Positions 17,392 through 26,219 are shown, counted from the stretch's first letter. The stretch: 46,051 nt of DNA from Patescibacteria group bacterium (GCA_018061755.1 JAGOTP010000009.1:1-46051), one strand, 5' to 3'. Notes: generated from the sequence alone by a model not told the origin. Numbers and translations: made by a program.

Positions 17392-18576
17392 CTACAATCG
17401 TTTGGCAGCTTCGAGTGAGGAAACGAGTGCCCGTGTCATGTCTTGCTCAAATTGACCTTGGGTGTACTGCAAGGAGTTGATGTAGGCGTGAGCCATACGG
17501 GTGGCAAGTTCTGCTTTGGACAAGCTCGCAGCCTCACGAATTTGTTTGATGAGCGCCTCTTGATCGTAAGGGTCGTCAATTAGGAATCCGAATGTTTCTG
17601 TGTCGATACCCGTTTCCCGTGTAACGATCGGAATAAGGCCACGGCGCAAACAAGTGGTGACAGACGTTGCGATGCCCTCTGAGCAAGAGGGGAGCAGAAT
17701 GAAGGCGCAATCAGCTGTGAGTTTCTGAAAGGCTTCTCCACCTACCTGCACAAAGCCGAAACGTTCGATATTTGGGTGTTTACCGGTACGTAATTGATAG
17801 ACTTGTTCAAATTCATCTTCGTCTGGTCCACAAATGAAGAGCTTGCAGTCTGGGAGTTTGGCGAAGGCTTCAACTACCAAATCGAGACCTTTGACGATAT
17901 TGCCGTTGCCACCGAAATACAAGAAATGTTTAGGGTTACGCGAAGCGATATCCTCGATCGACATCGAAAGAGCGGGTGACGAGGACGGGCGAATACGATG
18001 AATCGGTTTTTTATATTGATCGTAGGTTGCGCTGGTATAGTCATTGCCAATCGAGAAGATGACGTCTGTAACTTTCATCGATTCCTGGATTTTGACCTGT
18101 TCAATCGTACGGCGTGGCGAAATATGAGAGACCTCTGGGTGACGCTTGAAGAACTCTTTGTAGCGATTAAGCGTCCATTCGTTACTGATATCAGGATCCG
18201 GTCCGGCTGCGTAAAAGATTTTTAGCGCTTGTGGCACTTTCTCGGCGATGCGCGCAAAGTAACGTCCAGAATCTCCCGCGCCGATTCCAAAGAAGAGATC
18301 GTAGCTAGGGTAAGGAAGCGTTTCGAGTTGTTGCGGTGTAACGGTACGATCAATGATATCTACAGCGAAACCTAGTTGATTCAAGCATTGTGCAATGCAA
18401 ATAATTTCCCAATTGTTGGTGTGTACGTAGCGATTAGCTAATGTGCGATCATAAAAAACGTCTGTCTTGTAATACAGCAAGGCTTTTTTCTTGGGAGTTG
18501 TGCGGCAACCTTTGGTGTAATTGTAGACGATGACCTGTTTACGAGGTCGGAAGAGCTTCTTAAGGTATCGCAACAT
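17392..18576 (-). CDS. glycosyltransferase-like protein lacking the second EX7E glutamate
   Basis: A 394-residue GT-B type protein. The N-terminus is basic (YLKKLFRPRKQ), then KALLYYKTDVFYD and a Rossmann-like half. The C-terminal half shows FLYFGGNGNIVKGLDLVVEAFAKL, LFICGPDE and FILLPSCSEGIATSVTTCLRRG. In a normal GT4 enzyme the last segment would read E-x7-E; here the first Glu (SEG) is kept and the position eight residues later is Thr. Either the enzyme uses different chemistry, or it is a non-catalytic partner. Spacing to both neighbours is 7-12 nt, so it belongs to the minus-strand transcription unit. Confidence 0.7.
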   Translation of the reverse strand: MLRYLKKLFRPRKQVIVYNYTKGCRTTPKKKALLYYKTDVFYDRTLANRYVHTNNWEIICIAQCLNQLGFAVDIIDRTVTPQQLETLPYPSYDLFFGIGAGDSGRYFARIAEKVPQALKIFYAAGPDPDISNEWTLNRYKEFFKRHPEVSHISPRRTIEQVKIQESMKVTDVIFSIGNDYTSATYDQYKKPIHRIRPSSSPALSMSIEDIASRNPKHFLYFGGNGNIVKGLDLVVEAFAKLPDCKLFICGPDEDEFEQVYQLRTGKHPNIERFGFVQVGGEAFQKLTADCAFILLPSCSEGIATSVTTCLRRGLIPIVTRETGIDTETFGFLIDDPYDQEALIKQIREAASLSKAELATRMAHAYINSLQYTQGQFEQDMTRALVSSLEAAKRL

Positions 18577-18583
18577 AGGGAAT

Positions 18584-19267
18584 TTATGTACCGAAGAGAA
18601 TAGCCCGCGCCTCAGGTCCTTTCAGAAAGAGCAATTCAAGCGAAGTGATGTAGGGCATGAATGGTTCATGTAACTGACGATAGGTCGGATGAACGAATTC
18701 GTGAAAACGTACTTGCATGTTACTTGCTTCAAACGGCTCGAGTCGCAAATAATCTCGTCCAGAAGGGCCAGAGAGATAGAGGTCGGGCTTGAGCATTTTA
18801 CAGACGCTATAAACGACCTGCTCATCAGCTGGTTGTTCATAATTCAGCTCTGACGAGCGTACAATCCGTTTTGGTTGAATATTGTAGGCTTGCAGCAGAA
18901 AAAGAAGAATATCACAATTAAGATCAGCGATAAGTGTATACGGCTTTTCGATGATCTCTTTGATCGTTGGGTAATAGGCCTTGAAGAAGGGCGCTTTGCT
19001 GTAGGCTTGCTCAAGCGATCGGAGGTGCTTTTCTTTCCAAGGAGTAGTGGCGATTTCAATATCCTTGATCTCCGTTTGGAGGGGTTGTTTTTTCACTGGA
19101 ACCGTCAACCATTGTGCGCCTTGGGCCGTACGGATTTTATTCCGATTCTGGAAGTAGTTCTTTTCAAATTGAACTGTATCCAAAATAACAAAAACATCCG
19201 CCGCCGCAATCTTATGCAACAAGCCAAGCCAAACAAGATGTTCGGGTTGGTGAATGGTGACGATCAT
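18584..19267 (-). CDS. WbqC-family protein
   Basis: A 227-residue protein with the family's strongly conserved opening: IHQPEHLVWLGLLHKIAAADVFVILDTVQF, then NYFQNRNKIRTAQGAQWLTVPV (my segmentation; residues 5-60). Further on LYLSGPSGRDYL and a PYITSLELLF end also fit the WbqC (PF08889) pattern. Members occur in polysaccharide and flagellin-glycan clusters; their chemistry is poorly known, and an amide-forming or acyl-transferring role on amino sugars has been suggested. Here the gene is directly next to a PIG-L deacetylase (6 nt), which would create the free amine such an enzyme could use. The length is normal for the family. No membrane segment or signal peptide. Confidence 0.88.
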   Translation of the reverse strand: MIVTIHQPEHLVWLGLLHKIAAADVFVILDTVQFEKNYFQNRNKIRTAQGAQWLTVPVKKQPLQTEIKDIEIATTPWKEKHLRSLEQAYSKAPFFKAYYPTIKEIIEKPYTLIADLNCDILLFLLQAYNIQPKRIVRSSELNYEQPADEQVVYSVCKMLKPDLYLSGPSGRDYLRLEPFEASNMQVRFHEFVHPTYRQLHEPFMPYITSLELLFLKGPEARAILFGT

Positions 19268-19273
19268 ATGTTG

Positions 19274-19924
19274 TTAGAATCGACTAAAGTCCCAATTGAA
19301 GCGCACGACTTCAAAAGACTCCGCGTATTTATGACCTGATTCGTAGCCACGTAGACGCGCACGTCCGACTACAGCTTCTACCCAGTTTTCGCCGTATTTC
19401 GCGAGTTGGCTCTTATGTTCTCTGAGGGCGTTGATTTTTTTGTCGATAACCGAGCTGATATCGAAATACATTTGCGGATGAAACGGCATATACGAGCGGC
19501 CAGATGGTGGAAATGGTTCGTACATGAGCAAGTTATTCTGATAGCGTGCCGCAGAAATCGTCGATTGTGAGGTATTTTTGTGATCCTGATGTGTATCAAA
19601 GGCCCAGTGGGTCATCGTTACGTCCGGCTGAAACGCATCGATCACACGATTGATCGCTTGAACGGTATCACCATTGTAGGGTACGAACTTGATAGGGAAG
19701 TCCAAGATCTCGACATCCGTCACGCCGAGAGCGTGTGCGCCGGCCAGGGCTTCTACATCCGCTTCGCCTTTGCTACGCATCGTGCTTCCGTCATAGTTTG
19801 TGTAGGCAGAATCAGTCAGTACCAGGATCTTTACTTCATGGCCTAGCTCAACCGCTTTGGCGAGAGTTCCTCCGCAGGCAAGTTCTAGGTCATCTGCGTG
19901 GGCGCCAATCGCAAGAATTTTCAT
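19274..19924 (-). CDS. PIG-L family N-deacetylase
   Basis: A 216-residue zinc-dependent deacetylase. The metal-binding motif HADDLE sits at residues ~8-13 (IGAHADDLELACGGTLAKA), and the third ligand region is HWAFDTHQDHKNT near residue 108. VKILVLTDS and the GVTDVEILDFP strand are typical. Family members remove the acetyl group from N-acetylglucosamine-type sugars in GPI anchors, mycothiol, bacillithiol and glycans. Inside a glycan locus, with a WbqC gene 6 nt downstream, removal of an N-acetyl group from a surface sugar followed by re-acylation is the most economical model. Confidence 0.9.
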   Translation of the reverse strand: MKILAIGAHADDLELACGGTLAKAVELGHEVKILVLTDSAYTNYDGSTMRSKGEADVEALAGAHALGVTDVEILDFPIKFVPYNGDTVQAINRVIDAFQPDVTMTHWAFDTHQDHKNTSQSTISAARYQNNLLMYEPFPPSGRSYMPFHPQMYFDISSVIDKKINALREHKSQLAKYGENWVEAVVGRARLRGYESGHKYAESFEVVRFNWDFSRF

Positions 19925-19938
19925 AAGCAGGTCTAACG

Positions 19939-20883
19939 TTAGGCGGATGGTTTATCTTTGGCGAAGAAGGTCTCCCAGTAGCCAATCTCACGCCAAGGAT
20001 GGGCCAAAAAGGCTTCGGTGGAGTCAACCGATGGACTGGCGGCACCACGGAAGAAAGCTTTTTTGACGCGATAGCCGTAGGTTCCAACCAGGCGCACCAA
20101 GGATTCAGCTGATTGATCAAAGCTCTTCAAGAGTTCTGAATGCAACTCGATGTACATGCCATAGGGTGCATCTGGGGCAGACAAAATACGCTTCATACCC
20201 GCTAGAATTGCCCATTCGTAACCTTCTACATCCATCCGGAAGTAGTCGAATTTCTCGTGCAGGACATCATCAAGCGCCACCGTTTTCACTTCAATCGCTT
20301 TGTAATCACATAAACGATCATCGCGCTTAGCGAAGCTACTCAGGTTACCTTTCGAGGCCGTATAGAACAAGTTGGTACCGGATTCAGCGCCTACGGCATA
20401 AGGGTAGCATTCACTGCGTTCTTCCAAATGATTCAACATTAAGTTGATCTTGAGCGCATGGAAATTCTCTGGGTTTGGTTCGTAGGCAATAATTTTTCCT
20501 GTTTCTCCAATGATTTTTGATTCGAGCAAGGTGTAATAGCCAATATTGGCGCCGATCTCAACGATCGTCATTCCAGGCTTCAATTCTTGGCGAATGAAAT
20601 TGGTGCTGTTGGCTTCGTGAACGCCGGTCAAATAGAGCTCAGTCGAAATGCCTTGATCATTTAAGTTCAAAAGCATTGGACTGCCTTGTACCATGCGGAT
20701 GGCCTGTCCGTTGGGTAATCGCTGTTTAACTCGTTTGATATAAATGCTCTCAGCCCCTTTCTTGAGAATGTAGGGGAGCTTCTTCAAGCGACGAGCAGCG
20801 TGGCGAGCGCTTTTGCTAAGTGCGCCGACAGCCCCATATTTTTGATAACCTTGTTTAAACTGTTCAAGAGCGGTTTGTTTCAT
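19939..20883 (-). CDS. FkbM-family methyltransferase
   Basis: A 314-residue protein. An N-terminal ~60 residues rich in Lys/Arg precede the FkbM core: TIVEIGANIGYYTLLESKIIG at 107-127 (SAM motif I), IIAYEPNPENFHALKINL (acidic SAM contact plus the family's NP motif) and DYFRMDVEGYEWAILAGM near 205. The family O-methylates hydroxyls of sugars and polyketides. The start codon overlaps the TGA of the upstream glycosyltransferase (ATGA at 20880-20883), so the two are translationally coupled. It probably caps or decorates the glycan. Confidence 0.9.
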   Translation of the reverse strand: MKQTALEQFKQGYQKYGAVGALSKSARHAARRLKKLPYILKKGAESIYIKRVKQRLPNGQAIRMVQGSPMLLNLNDQGISTELYLTGVHEANSTNFIRQELKPGMTIVEIGANIGYYTLLESKIIGETGKIIAYEPNPENFHALKINLMLNHLEERSECYPYAVGAESGTNLFYTASKGNLSSFAKRDDRLCDYKAIEVKTVALDDVLHEKFDYFRMDVEGYEWAILAGMKRILSAPDAPYGMYIELHSELLKSFDQSAESLVRLVGTYGYRVKKAFFRGAASPSVDSTEAFLAHPWREIGYWETFFAKDKPSA

Positions 20884-21914
20884 AGGGTGGAGGAAAGTCG
20901 TGTGAGGAAGGTTAGGAGTGTATCAGCGTTGGCTTCGATCGAGTAGTGGGATGAGATGTAATTGCGTAAGTTGTCGGCGTAGGTTTGTCTGAGCTCCGGC
21001 GACTGAATCAGTGTTTCAATGCCGCGTTCCCAGCCCTTTGTACCGTTCACGACGCCTCCGTTCAAGCCGTCCTGCAAAAAGTGAGCACTAGATGGGGTGA
21101 AGTCGCTTAGAATCGGTATGCCCAGCTGGCTAAAGACGTAGAGGCGGCCCGGATTGGTGGAGTACTTGTAGCGATGGACATAATCATGTGTGCGACAGGC
21201 GTAGACGCATGGTCTTAGTGCGTGACGTAAGCGTGATAGCCAGCTGCTGGTCGAGCGTGTTTGATGAACCAGGTTTGGCACGAGTCCGATGTCACATTCT
21301 TTCAGGGCTTCGACGACCCCCTCTTCAGACCATTGCACGTGTCGCACTGTGATATGTCGTTCTAGCTCTGTTTTCCAACGTTTCAACTTCTCAACATTGT
21401 AGACCGCGATCAGTTCAATCTCATGTCGCTTTGAGAGATTGATCAACGCTTGTGTAATGGAGGGTTCGAAATTGTGCAGATGAAGTTTGTTTCCATGATA
21501 GCCCAGCACGATTTTTTCTTTCTTGGTATGTGTTCTATGAAGCTCTGGTGTCTCGGGGAACATGTAATAAATCACGATATTTGGATTGTATTGCAAGAAA
21601 AATTCTCGTTGCTCGATTGAACTGACGAGTAAAAAATCAGCCGCTCTGACAGATCCTAGACCGGAAGCATTCCCGATCTTGGGATCCATGATGCCCACCT
21701 TGGCGCGTGGGTTTTGTTGTTTGGCTTTTAGTACTTGCGAGTCTGGACCCATGAAAAAAACGAAGTCGTACTTCGTGTAGTCCGACCAATCATTGATGGT
21801 CACGTCGTAACCCTTCTTTTTTAGGGCGTTCGGTAAACCTTGCATGCAAACGCGCCCACCGGCTGTGTGGAGCGCTTCTGAAGCAAAGAGGAAGCGTTTG
21901 TCACGTAAGTCCAT
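20880..21914 (-). CDS. glycosyltransferase (GT-B type)
   Basis: A 344-residue protein. It starts LFASEALHTAGGRVCMQGLPNAL, a glycine-containing acceptor loop, then YDFVFFMGPD and KVGIMDPKIGN. The C-terminal half has KIVLGYHGNKLHLHNFEPSI, IGLVPN and VYVFSQLGIPILSDFTPSSAHFLQDG, matching the donor-domain end of diverse GT-B transferases, but without a classical EX7E pair. A Ser/Arg/His-rich insertion (~215-245) sits before the last strand. It lies directly downstream of the ABC exporter genes and overlaps the FkbM gene. Confidence 0.7.
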   Translation of the reverse strand: MDLRDKRFLFASEALHTAGGRVCMQGLPNALKKKGYDVTINDWSDYTKYDFVFFMGPDSQVLKAKQQNPRAKVGIMDPKIGNASGLGSVRAADFLLVSSIEQREFFLQYNPNIVIYYMFPETPELHRTHTKKEKIVLGYHGNKLHLHNFEPSITQALINLSKRHEIELIAVYNVEKLKRWKTELERHITVRHVQWSEEGVVEALKECDIGLVPNLVHQTRSTSSWLSRLRHALRPCVYACRTHDYVHRYKYSTNPGRLYVFSQLGIPILSDFTPSSAHFLQDGLNGGVVNGTKGWERGIETLIQSPELRQTYADNLRNYISSHYSIEANADTLLTFLTRLSSTL

Positions 21915-21927
21915 AGTCAGTCAGGTA

Positions 21928-23211
21928 TCAAGTCTCTAGCGGTTTCACGGTGCAAGAAACCGGAATATAGAATGGTCCGCCACGTGGACGAGTCACAAGG
22001 GCGTCTGTTCCACCATTTGTCGAAAAGGACAGCCGTAGTTTATCGAGTCCGTGATAGTGGCCCTTGTCTAGTCGTTTATCGAGCAAATAGATCCAGAGTC
22101 GCAATTCCGTGCAATTGAAAACTCGTTCAGGAAAGGAAAAGGTTGTGGAATAGTGACCGTTTGCATGGAATCCATCGATACCCGGTTCGTCGGTATCAAA
22201 GACATTCAAGAGTAGCTGCCCACTTGTTCCGTCGTAGAGAGCGATGCCTACGGCGCACTGTACGCCATCTTTAGGGGCGTTGATCGTATAATCAACTTTG
22301 ATTTGGAAAGGTTCTTCAATGGACAGTGTTGTTGAAGGATTGCCGCGTTTGTCTGTTATTTCAAACTTGTTGATATGCGCTGAATCGTGGATTTTTTCGT
22401 GCGGTAACGTCATGGCGGCATCTGTCTGAATATAGCTATTCAAGTAGCGCTTGATCGCTTCCTCGGGTGTTCCATCATACTCGACCTTGCCTTGCGATAA
22501 CAAAATACAACGATTGCAGATGCTCTGAATCGCACCCATGTTGTGACTGACGAAGAGAATCGTGCGGCCTTCTTTTTGTGTCACCTCTTCCATTTTGCCG
22601 AGACATTTCTTTTGGAATTCAGCGTCTCCTACAGCCAAGACTTCGTCGATGATCAAGACTTCTGGTTCGACGTGAGCTGCGACCGAGAAGGCAAGACGCA
22701 CATACATGCCGCTCGAATAATATTTTACAGGCGTGTCCAAGAAGCGTTCTATCCCAGCAAACTCGACGATCTCGGCAAACTTCCGTTCGATTTCCTTGCG
22801 CGTCATGCCTAGAATCGCTCCGTTCAAATAGATATTTTCGCGCCCTGTGAGTTCTGGATGAAAACCTGTTCCAACTTCAAGCAAACTGCCGACACGTCCA
22901 CGGATGCGAATTTCGCCGGTGGTGGGTGGAGTGATTTGCGACAGGATTTTAAGCAGGGTGGATTTGCCAGCTCCATTGTGGCCGATGATCCCTACGACAT
23001 CACCTTTGTGAACTTCAAATGAGACGTCCTGCAAAGCCCAGAAATCCTCCTTTTTCTTGCCTCCAGCCGCGTTTTTAGCCTTCTCTTTCAAAAAGCGAAA
23101 TGGATGGCGTACGATTGTGCCTAAAATATCACGCAAAGCAATATAATTTCCGCGGAATTGCGCCAGCTGAAACTTTTTGGAGATCTGTTTTACCTGGATG
23201 ATCGGAGGCAT
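21928..23211 (-). CDS. wzt: ABC transporter ATP-binding protein, polysaccharide export (Wzt type) with C-terminal carbohydrate-binding domain
   Basis: A 427-residue ATPase. Walker A is GHNGAGKST at 77-85, the signature region is YYSSGMYVRLAFS near 165-177 (SSGMY instead of LSGGQ, usual for this subfamily), Walker B is VLIIDEVLAVGD and the H-loop is VSHNMG. About 20 residues (RHPFRFLKEKAKNAAGG) are inserted between the first two strands, as commonly seen in teichoic-acid/O-antigen exporters. Residues ~265-427 form a beta-rich module like Wzt_C, which in known systems recognises a terminal modification of the glycan before export. It pairs with the permease gene 3 nt upstream. The methyltransferases in the locus are candidates for making that recognised cap. 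Confidence 0.93.
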   Translation of the reverse strand: MPPIIQVKQISKKFQLAQFRGNYIALRDILGTIVRHPFRFLKEKAKNAAGGKKKEDFWALQDVSFEVHKGDVVGIIGHNGAGKSTLLKILSQITPPTTGEIRIRGRVGSLLEVGTGFHPELTGRENIYLNGAILGMTRKEIERKFAEIVEFAGIERFLDTPVKYYSSGMYVRLAFSVAAHVEPEVLIIDEVLAVGDAEFQKKCLGKMEEVTQKEGRTILFVSHNMGAIQSICNRCILLSQGKVEYDGTPEEAIKRYLNSYIQTDAAMTLPHEKIHDSAHINKFEITDKRGNPSTTLSIEEPFQIKVDYTINAPKDGVQCAVGIALYDGTSGQLLLNVFDTDEPGIDGFHANGHYSTTFSFPERVFNCTELRLWIYLLDKRLDKGHYHGLDKLRLSFSTNGGTDALVTRPRGGPFYIPVSCTVKPLET

Positions 23212-23214
23212 ATG

Positions 23215-24036
23215 TTAAATCAGATCCGCGAAATACCGTTCGGTTTTTTTGAAGTACAAGAAACCGATGATGAGAAACAAGAAGGCGCTCATGCCAGAGA
23301 GTCCAAGTAACATCCAGTTGATGGGGGCATTGCCGAGGAGACTGGCATGGGCTGCTTTGATGATGCCCGTCATGGGATTGAGCGCCAATAACCAAGAGTA
23401 TTTTCCTGCGATACTGGCAGGATAAATGACGGGCGTGACGAACAAGAGCATTTGAATAAAGAATGGTAATGCGTAGCGAACATCGCGATATTTCACGTTG
23501 AAAGCAGCCAAAAACAAACCGCCACCAGCCGAGATCATGAAGGTTAGCAGGAGGAGGAGTGGCAGCATGAATAACCCCTCCAGTCTTGGTACAAACTGAT
23601 AATAGGCCATGAGACCGATCAGAATGAGTGACGCGCAGAAGAAGTCTACAAAACGCGTAATCACGGCCGAAAGAGGTAGGATCAGGCGCGGAAAGTAGAC
23701 TTTTGTCAGAATCGACTGGTTCGAGATCAGGGAGTTGCTGGTTTCGCTAAGGGCATTCGAGAAAAACTGCCAAATCAGCAAGCCGACATAGACGAAGACG
23801 GGGTAGGGAATATTGTCGGAAGGGATTCCCGCAAATTTTCCAAAAAAGAGACTAAAAACCACCATTGTGATAAAGGGCTGAAAAATGGCCCAACCAATGC
23901 CGATAACCGTTTGTTTATAACGTACTTTAAGGTCACGCCAGCTGAAGAAAAACAGCAATTCACGATACGTCCAGAGTTCGCGAAAAATATCCAAGGTAAA
24001 GGTTTTTCGAGGACGTATGATCGTTTCAGCCAGCAT
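23215..24036 (-). CDS. wzm: ABC transporter permease, polysaccharide export (Wzm type)
   Basis: A polytopic ABC-2 type permease of 273 residues. The frame has ATG codons at 24045 and 24036; I prefer 24036 because the -10 box ends at 24049 and a transcript would begin inside or after the first ATG. The N-terminal interface helix is RELLFFFSWRDLKVRYKQTVIG, followed by six hydrophobic segments (for example IFQPFITMVVFSLFFG and LLIWQFFSNALSETS), ending in FLYFKKTERYFADLI. It forms the membrane channel with the adjacent Wzt-type ATPase and moves an undecaprenyl-linked glycan across the cytoplasmic membrane. It is the first gene of the eight-gene minus-strand unit. Confidence 0.92.
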   Translation of the reverse strand: MLAETIIRPRKTFTLDIFRELWTYRELLFFFSWRDLKVRYKQTVIGIGWAIFQPFITMVVFSLFFGKFAGIPSDNIPYPVFVYVGLLIWQFFSNALSETSNSLISNQSILTKVYFPRLILPLSAVITRFVDFFCASLILIGLMAYYQFVPRLEGLFMLPLLLLLTFMISAGGGLFLAAFNVKYRDVRYALPFFIQMLLFVTPVIYPASIAGKYSWLLALNPMTGIIKAAHASLLGNAPINWMLLGLSGMSAFLFLIIGFLYFKKTERYFADLI

Positions 24037-24048
24037 AGGAGCCATCAG

Positions 24049-24077
24049 AGGATAGCGCTTTCGTGGGGGAACTTCAA
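24049..24077 (-). promoter_or_regulatory. promoter of the wzm-led minus-strand unit
   Basis: On the minus strand TTGAAG (-35, 24077-24072), a 17-nt spacer and TATCCT (-10, 24054-24049). The -10 box is 12 nt from ATG 24036, giving a leader of about 5 nt. This placement decides the start codon of the permease gene. Confidence 0.6.
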
Positions 24078-24133
24078 GCTAATCTAGCAGGCAAAGCTCG
24101 GCTGAATCAGGCCATTTTTAGCCCCAGCTTGGC

Positions 24134-24162
24134 TTGACGTTTCGGCTCAAACAGCCTACCCT
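24134..24162 (+). promoter_or_regulatory. probable infB promoter
   Basis: TTGACG (24134-24139), a 17-nt spacer and TACCCT (24157-24162), giving a leader of about 25 nt before ATG 24194. A second -10-like box, TAAAAT (24182-24187), lies 6 nt before the ATG but lacks a good -35. The -10 of the main candidate is only 3/6 to consensus. Confidence 0.4.
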
Positions 24163-24193
24163 ACGCCTATTAATTTTTGCCTAAAATAAGCCC

Positions 24194-26200
24194 ATGAACG
24201 TCTCTGAACTTGCTCGTCGCCTCCGTGTTACGCCTCACGAATTGCTCACTAAATTACCTGAGCTGGGCTTCGATATCGGAACGCGCGCGATTAAGGTAGA
24301 TGACCGTGTGGCTGAACAAATTATCCAGAAATGGATGGAAAGCGTTCGTCGCGAGCGTCTACGCAACCAGATTTTGGCCCAACAGGCGACTCCGGTGGCT
24401 GATAATCGCCAGAAAACAGAGGTCTTGTTGCCGTCTGTGCTGGCTGTGCGTGATTTTGCCGGTTTGTTGCGTTTGCCGGTTACGAAGGTTATCCAGCAGC
24501 TCATGAAGGCCGGTATTTTGGCCTCGCAGAATGAACGAATCGACTATACGACAGCGGCCATCATCGCTGAAGAGCTGGGATTTAGAGCAGTTCAGGCGAG
24601 TGAAAAACAAGAAGAGTGGAAAGAAGCGCTCGAAGAAAAAGACATTATTAAGGAACGTTTGCAGAGCGCGACGGAAGGTTTGGTCGCTCGTCCGCCGGTC
24701 GTTGTCATCATGGGTCACGTTGACCATGGAAAAACCCGTACGCTCGACGCCATCCGCAAAACCAACGTTATGGAAAGCGAGTCGGGTGGTATCACGCAGC
24801 ATATCGGTGCCTACCAGGTGGAAAAAAACGGCCGCAAGATCACGTTTATCGATACGCCTGGTCACGAGGCTTTCACGGTCATGCGTTCACGTGGTGCGAA
24901 AGTAGCTGACATTGCTGTTTTGGTTGTTGCTGCTGATGACGGAGTTCAGCCACAAACGAAAGAAGCGGCTGACATCATGCGGGCCGCCAAGTTGCCGTTC
25001 TTGGTTGCGTTGAACAAAATCGATAAGCCAGATGCTGATCCAAACCGTGTCTTGGGTCAATTGGCCGAGATTGGAGTCACGGTTGAAGAATGGGGTGGGA
25101 ATATTCCGATGGCCAAGATATCGGCTAAAACGGGGGAGGGAATCGATGCGCTACTCGACACCATTTTGCTTGTAGCAGATATTGCGCCAGAACGAATCAT
25201 GGCTCGTCCAACTGCACATGCGGCTGGCAGTGTCATCGAAGCGCACGTTAACAAAGGCGAAGGCCCCGTTGCGACCATCATCATTCAAGATGGCACGTTA
25301 CGTATCAACGACTGTCTTGGTATCGGGGGTGCGGCCTACGGTCGTGTTCGTGCTATGCGCGACTGGAATGGTGTGCAGGTTAAAGAGGCTTTGCCAGGCA
25401 TGCCGGTCAAAATTTTGGGCTTCAAAGTTCCACCAGTAGTTGGTGATGTGATCGAAGTTCCAGAAAATCCTCGTGATTTGGAGCAGAAAAAGACTCGACC
25501 AACACGTCAGGTAGCGGACGCTTTCACAGCGACGAAAGCCATGCCAAAACAGGGTGAAGAAGGCCAAAAGAAAATCATGTTGAATGTGATTTTGAAAACA
25601 GACGTACTTGGATCGTTGGAAGCCTTGCTCGGCATGATCGAAAAGATCTCGCACGATTTGGTCGGTGTTGAAGTGATTCAGAAGGGATTGGGAAATGTCA
25701 CAGACGTTGACGTTGAGCGTGCGGCTAACTCAAAACCCTCGGTTGTCTACGGATTCAACGTTCTGACACCAACCGGTATCGATGTCACGGCTCGTGAAAA
25801 AGGCGTTGATGTGAAGAGCTATAAGATCATCTACGAATTGTTCGATGATATCTTGGTTCGTTTGAACGCGCTGTTGCCTCAGGAAACGATTGTAATTCCA
25901 TTGGGTCAGGCAGAGGTTGCAGGGATTTTCCGCACAGAGCCTGGACGTATGGTGCTTGGTGCTAAGGTCAAAGAAGGCAAGCTCCAGTCCGGCTGCAAGG
26001 TTCGTGTCTGGCGTGGCCAGGATCCAATCGGAGAAGGCGTTCTCGAATCGTTGCAATCCGGCAAATCGCCGGTCAAAGAAGTGGGGGCTGGTCAGGAATG
26101 TGGTCTGGCTTTCAAGGGAAAAACGAAGCTCGAAATGGGAGACCGTTTCGAAGCATATCTTGAAGAATCCAAGGCGCGTAAAGTCGAGTTCACGCGCTAA
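24194..26200 (+). CDS. infB: translation initiation factor IF-2
   Basis: A 668-residue GTPase that delivers initiator tRNA to the 30S subunit and promotes subunit joining. Two IF2_N-type helical units occupy the start (NVSELARRLRVTPHELL at 2-18 and VRDFAGLLRLPVTKVIQQL near 85). The G domain has G1 GHVDHGKT at ~174-181, G2 GGITQHIGAY, G3 DTPGHE, G4 NKID and G5 SAK near 311. Domains II, III (IKTDVLGSLEALLGMIEKI-like region near 470) and IV follow, ending in a beta barrel. The protein is short because the long charged linker of E. coli IF-2 is missing, usual for reduced genomes. Odd point: the residue after GKT is Arg (GKTRTLD) where most IF-2 have Thr or Ser. No Shine-Dalgarno site is seen. Confidence 0.98.
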   Translation: MNVSELARRLRVTPHELLTKLPELGFDIGTRAIKVDDRVAEQIIQKWMESVRRERLRNQILAQQATPVADNRQKTEVLLPSVLAVRDFAGLLRLPVTKVIQQLMKAGILASQNERIDYTTAAIIAEELGFRAVQASEKQEEWKEALEEKDIIKERLQSATEGLVARPPVVVIMGHVDHGKTRTLDAIRKTNVMESESGGITQHIGAYQVEKNGRKITFIDTPGHEAFTVMRSRGAKVADIAVLVVAADDGVQPQTKEAADIMRAAKLPFLVALNKIDKPDADPNRVLGQLAEIGVTVEEWGGNIPMAKISAKTGEGIDALLDTILLVADIAPERIMARPTAHAAGSVIEAHVNKGEGPVATIIIQDGTLRINDCLGIGGAAYGRVRAMRDWNGVQVKEALPGMPVKILGFKVPPVVGDVIEVPENPRDLEQKKTRPTRQVADAFTATKAMPKQGEEGQKKIMLNVILKTDVLGSLEALLGMIEKISHDLVGVEVIQKGLGNVTDVDVERAANSKPSVVYGFNVLTPTGIDVTAREKGVDVKSYKIIYELFDDILVRLNALLPQETIVIPLGQAEVAGIFRTEPGRMVLGAKVKEGKLQSGCKVRVWRGQDPIGEGVLESLQSGKSPVKEVGAGQECGLAFKGKTKLEMGDRFEAYLEESKARKVEFTR

Positions 26201-26219
26201 TTGTGTGGGGAAGGATAGA

